A stretch of DNA of 64,000 nt, taken from Helicobacter pylori. Lineage in GTDB: Bacteria > Campylobacterota > Campylobacteria > Campylobacterales > Helicobacteraceae. Shown here in pieces: positions 61,920 to 64,000 of this stretch (position 1 is its first letter; each line of letters begins with the position of its first letter). The stretch lies in contig NZ_CP051500.1 of NCBI RefSeq assembly GCF_016755635.1, positions 868,001-932,000 of the forward strand, written 5' to 3'. Made by a program: the position numbers and the translations under genes. The notes under the pieces are model-generated. The model was not told the DNA's origin. It searched no databases and saw only the letters and a program-made list of their open reading frames with translations.

Positions 61920-61944
61920 AAACCCATGCTCAAAGCATGGGTTT
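61920..61944. terminator. Terminator shared by vacA and the convergent fecE-like gene
   Basis: AAACCCATGCT-CAA-AGCATGGGTTT is a perfect 11-bp stem with a 3-base loop, between two convergent genes. It likely stops transcription in both directions. Confidence 0.8.
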
Positions 61945-61963
61945 GAAAAATCTTATAAAACCC

Positions 61964-62731
61964 CTACAACGCATACACGACAAGCTTATTGTCATGCCAG
62001 ATCGCTTCTAAGGGCGTGTCATAGAGCGCGCTTAAATTGTGTGAAGTCATAGCGATTGGCGTGGAAGCTTGCAAAAAAAGTTTTTTATCTTTGAGCATGA
62101 CCACATGCGTGGAGTGCCTGGCAACCAAATTAGGATCATGGATATTGACTAAAACGCTCAATTCTCGTTTTTTCATTTCATCTTTAATCGCATCAAAAAA
62201 AAGGGCTTGGTTTTTTAAATCTAAAGCGCTCGTAGGCTCATCCAGTAACAATAAAGGCGTTCTTTGCAACAAACTTCTGGCTAAAAGCACCATTTGCCTT
62301 TGACCGCCGGACAAATCATTGATGCCTTGATCTTTTAAGGACTCTAAATCCAAGCGCTCTAAAACGCTAGTCGCTTCTTTAATGTGCTTGGCTTTAGGCA
62401 TAGCGAACAGATTCAAATGCGTCGCCTTCCCCATTAAGACAAAATCCAACACGCTGAAATTAAACGCATAATATTCCACTTGGGGGATATAAGCGATTAG
62501 TTTGGCTTTTTCATAAGGCTTTAAGGGTAAAATATCTTTGTTACACGCTTTAATTTCGGTTTCTTCTAAAGGCTTCAAAAGCCCTAAAAGGCATTTTAAA
62601 AGCGTGGTTTTACCGGAGCCGTTAGGCGCTAAAATGCTGGTGATGCTGTTTTTTGGCACGCTAAAACTCAACTTGTCTAAAATGAGTTTTTGAGAATATT
62701 TAAAGGACAGGTTTTTAACTTCTAAGACCAT
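61964..62731 (-). CDS. fecE: Iron/metal ABC transporter ATP-binding protein (FecE-like)
   Basis: The 255-residue ATPase (ATG at 62731; a GTG one codon earlier is possible) has Walker A APNGSGKTTLL, signature LSGGQRQMVLLARSL, Walker B LLLLDEPTSALDL and the switch histidine in LVNIHDPN. It pairs with the permease gene just upstream (overlapping). It belongs to the iron-siderophore/B12 importer class. H. pylori fecDE (HP0888-HP0889) were named for ferric citrate; in H. mustelae the homologous pair with CeuE takes up nickel and cobalt, so the cargo is uncertain. Confidence 0.9.
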   Translation of the reverse strand: MVLEVKNLSFKYSQKLILDKLSFSVPKNSITSILAPNGSGKTTLLKCLLGLLKPLEETEIKACNKDILPLKPYEKAKLIAYIPQVEYYAFNFSVLDFVLMGKATHLNLFAMPKAKHIKEATSVLERLDLESLKDQGINDLSGGQRQMVLLARSLLQRTPLLLLDEPTSALDLKNQALFFDAIKDEMKKRELSVLVNIHDPNLVARHSTHVVMLKDKKLFLQASTPIAMTSHNLSALYDTPLEAIWHDNKLVVYAL

Positions 62732-63711
62732 CACACCCCCCTAGTCCTGAATAAAAGCCACAAGAAAAAAGGCGCTCCTAAAACGCTTGTCGCAATGCCT
62801 ACCGGTAAATCATAGGGGGTAATGGTTTTAGCCACCACATCCGCTAAAAGCAAGAAAAACGCCCCCATTAACAAAGAGCTTAAAAGCAATTTTTGTAAAT
62901 TCGCCCCAAAAAACAACCTCGCCACATGCGGAATGACCAACCCAATCCAGCCGATCGTGCCGGACACGCTCACCGCTAAAGCGCTCGCAACGCTCACGCA
63001 CACCAAACAAAGCGATCGCAACAACACCGGGTTAATCCCCAAACTCAAACTTTGCGCATCGCTCAAGCTCAATAAATTAATACGCCACCTTAACAAAAAG
63101 AGCGGGATAAAGCCCAAAGATAGCCCTATGAAAGCGATCAAACAATCCTTATAACTGCTTAAAGACAAGCTCCCTAAAAGCCATACGACAATCGCTTGCG
63201 CTTTTTGGGGGATCACAAAGAATTTGATCGCTCCAGCTAAAGCGCTTAAAAACGCGCTCAACACCACCCCTGAAAGCACCAACGAAAGGACGGAATTGCC
63301 TAAAACCCTATTCATCGCTAAGACAGCAAGGCTGGCTAAAATCGCCCCAAAAAACGCTAAAATCGCAATGTTAGACTCCACTACCGCTATCGCCATCGCC
63401 ACGCCTAGCATCGCTCCGCTAGAAATTCCTAATAAAAAGGGATCGACTAAGGGGTTTCTAAAAATCGTTTGCATCACCACCCCACTCCCGGACAAACTCG
63501 CCCCCACCAAGAGCGCTAAAATCACTCGTGGTAGTCGTATTTCTAAAATAATAACACTTAAAGAGCTCAGTTCTTCATTGTGTAAAAAGTGGTTTTTCAC
63601 ATTCAGGCACACTTCTTGCCATTCTTCCAAACTCAAGGACTCCCCTCCAAACAACAGCACCACCACCGCTAAAATCACGCAAGCTAATGCAATATGATAG
63701 GTTTTAAGCAT
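62731..63711 (-). CDS. fecD: Iron/metal ABC transporter permease (FecD-like)
   Basis: I chose the ATG at 63711 (326 residues), which has AAAAGGA six bases upstream; the frame extends to a TTG at 63732 that would include that site. The protein has about nine or ten membrane helices and BtuC-family blocks: [60 protein letters not shown]. Its stop overlaps the start of the ATPase gene. The periplasmic binding protein is not adjacent, as usual in H. pylori (CeuE paralogues lie elsewhere). Confidence 0.9.
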   Translation of the reverse strand: MLKTYHIALACVILAVVVLLFGGESLSLEEWQEVCLNVKNHFLHNEELSSLSVIILEIRLPRVILALLVGASLSGSGVVMQTIFRNPLVDPFLLGISSGAMLGVAMAIAVVESNIAILAFFGAILASLAVLAMNRVLGNSVLSLVLSGVVLSAFLSALAGAIKFFVIPQKAQAIVVWLLGSLSLSSYKDCLIAFIGLSLGFIPLFLLRWRINLLSLSDAQSLSLGINPVLLRSLCLVCVSVASALAVSVSGTIGWIGLVIPHVARLFFGANLQKLLLSSLLMGAFFLLLADVVAKTITPYDLPVGIATSVLGAPFFLWLLFRTRGV

Positions 63712-64000
63712 CACGCTTCCTTTTAAGAACAATTAATCTGAACAAAGAATCATACCAGCTACTCGGGAGGATTTGATACAACGCTAGTAACAATTGGGTT
63801 TTTAAGCCGATCAAATAGCGGGCCTTGATTTTTTGACTCATGCTAAGAAAAACGATTTTTTGCGCCACGGCTTTAGGGCTTAGGGCGTTTTGATACACGC
63901 CAGAATAAAAGCTTTTAGCCGCATTCACTTCTAACGCATAAACGCTATCTTCGCTCTCAAAATTCTCAACTGAAAAAGCGGTTTTTTCCCAATTGCTTTT
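63704..64000 (-). CDS. Short-chain dehydrogenase, C-terminal part (5' end outside window)
   Basis: The frame runs off the right edge; only the last 98 codons are here. The visible part ([20 protein letters not shown], then [36 protein letters not shown]) resembles the C-terminus of SDR-family oxidoreductases, where a variable helix and a P-x(4)-D-x-L pattern end the protein. The catalytic YxxxK region lies outside the window. The stop overlaps the fecD start by eight bases. By gene order this is HP0890 type; the SDR call rests on the tail alone. Confidence 0.55.
   Translation of the reverse strand, partial: KSNWEKTAFSVENFESEDSVYALEVNAAKSFYSGVYQNALSPKAVAQKIVFLSMSQKIKARYLIGLKTQLLLALYQILPSSWYDSLFRLIVLKRKRDA

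Noticed and set aside
63224..63697. 157-codon plus-strand frame opposite fecD
   Set aside because: It is a shadow of the conserved permease; Thr/Lys/Ala-rich product typical of reversed membrane-protein codons.
1..64000. CRISPR arrays, rRNA or tRNA genes
   Set aside because: No regularly spaced direct repeats with unique spacers and no tRNA or rRNA signatures were seen on either strand.

Overview
The window is from Helicobacter pylori. The evidence is an AT-rich chromosome carrying vacA, katA with kapA, frpB, flgE, the ADP-heptose genes (gmhA-hldE-hldD-gmhB) and hypA, in the order known for the HP0851-HP0890 stretch of reference strains. HP numbers below come from remembered gene order, not from a search.

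Region 1 (1 to about 24.2 kb) is most of an integrative conjugative element of the ICEHptfs3/tfs4 class. From left to right it holds: the 3' part of a giant methylase/helicase gene that runs off the left edge; a ParA-type ATPase followed by a small ribbon-helix-helix-like protein; a cysteine-repeat lipoprotein; a MOB relaxase on the minus strand with a convincing RP4-like oriT/nic candidate just upstream; a YafQ-type toxin-antitoxin pair; a short iteron-like repeat patch with a DnaA-box match; and a long minus-strand transfer operon. Read in its direction of transcription (24.2 to 7.7 kb) that operon encodes a winged-helix protein, a small protein, a Toprim/primase-like protein, VirB2, VirB3, VirB4, topoisomerase I, a 42-residue VirB7 lipoprotein, VirB8, VirB9, VirB10, three small charged proteins, VirB11, a MobC-like protein, two small proteins and VirD4. 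virD4 is split by a frameshift. VirB6, the Xer recombinase and the left end are not in the window.

Region 2 (24.3 to 48.7 kb) is core chromosome: a PAP2 phosphatase, a HARE-HTH/nuclease-like protein, an ABC-F ATPase, guaC, the heptose operon, a long minus-strand housekeeping run (coaX, dut, greA, lpxB, hypA), flgE behind a sigma-54 promoter, cdh, a PhnA-like protein, kapA, katA, and frpB behind a Fur box and a 17-base T tract, followed by ruvC. algI and its partner, which I remember between guaC and gmhA in a reference strain, are absent here.

Region 3 (48.8 to 52.3 kb) holds a NYN-domain gene and then an accessory island inserted between it and ruvA: decayed small genes plus a 5'-truncated repeat-flanked nuclease-toxin gene.

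Region 4 (52.3 to 64 kb) is core again: ruvA, a DUF342 gene, murJ, cysS, a full-length vacA of type s2/m2, and the fecDE-like ABC transporter, ending inside a short-chain dehydrogenase gene. The s2/m2 vacA type predicts a weakly or non-vacuolating toxin.
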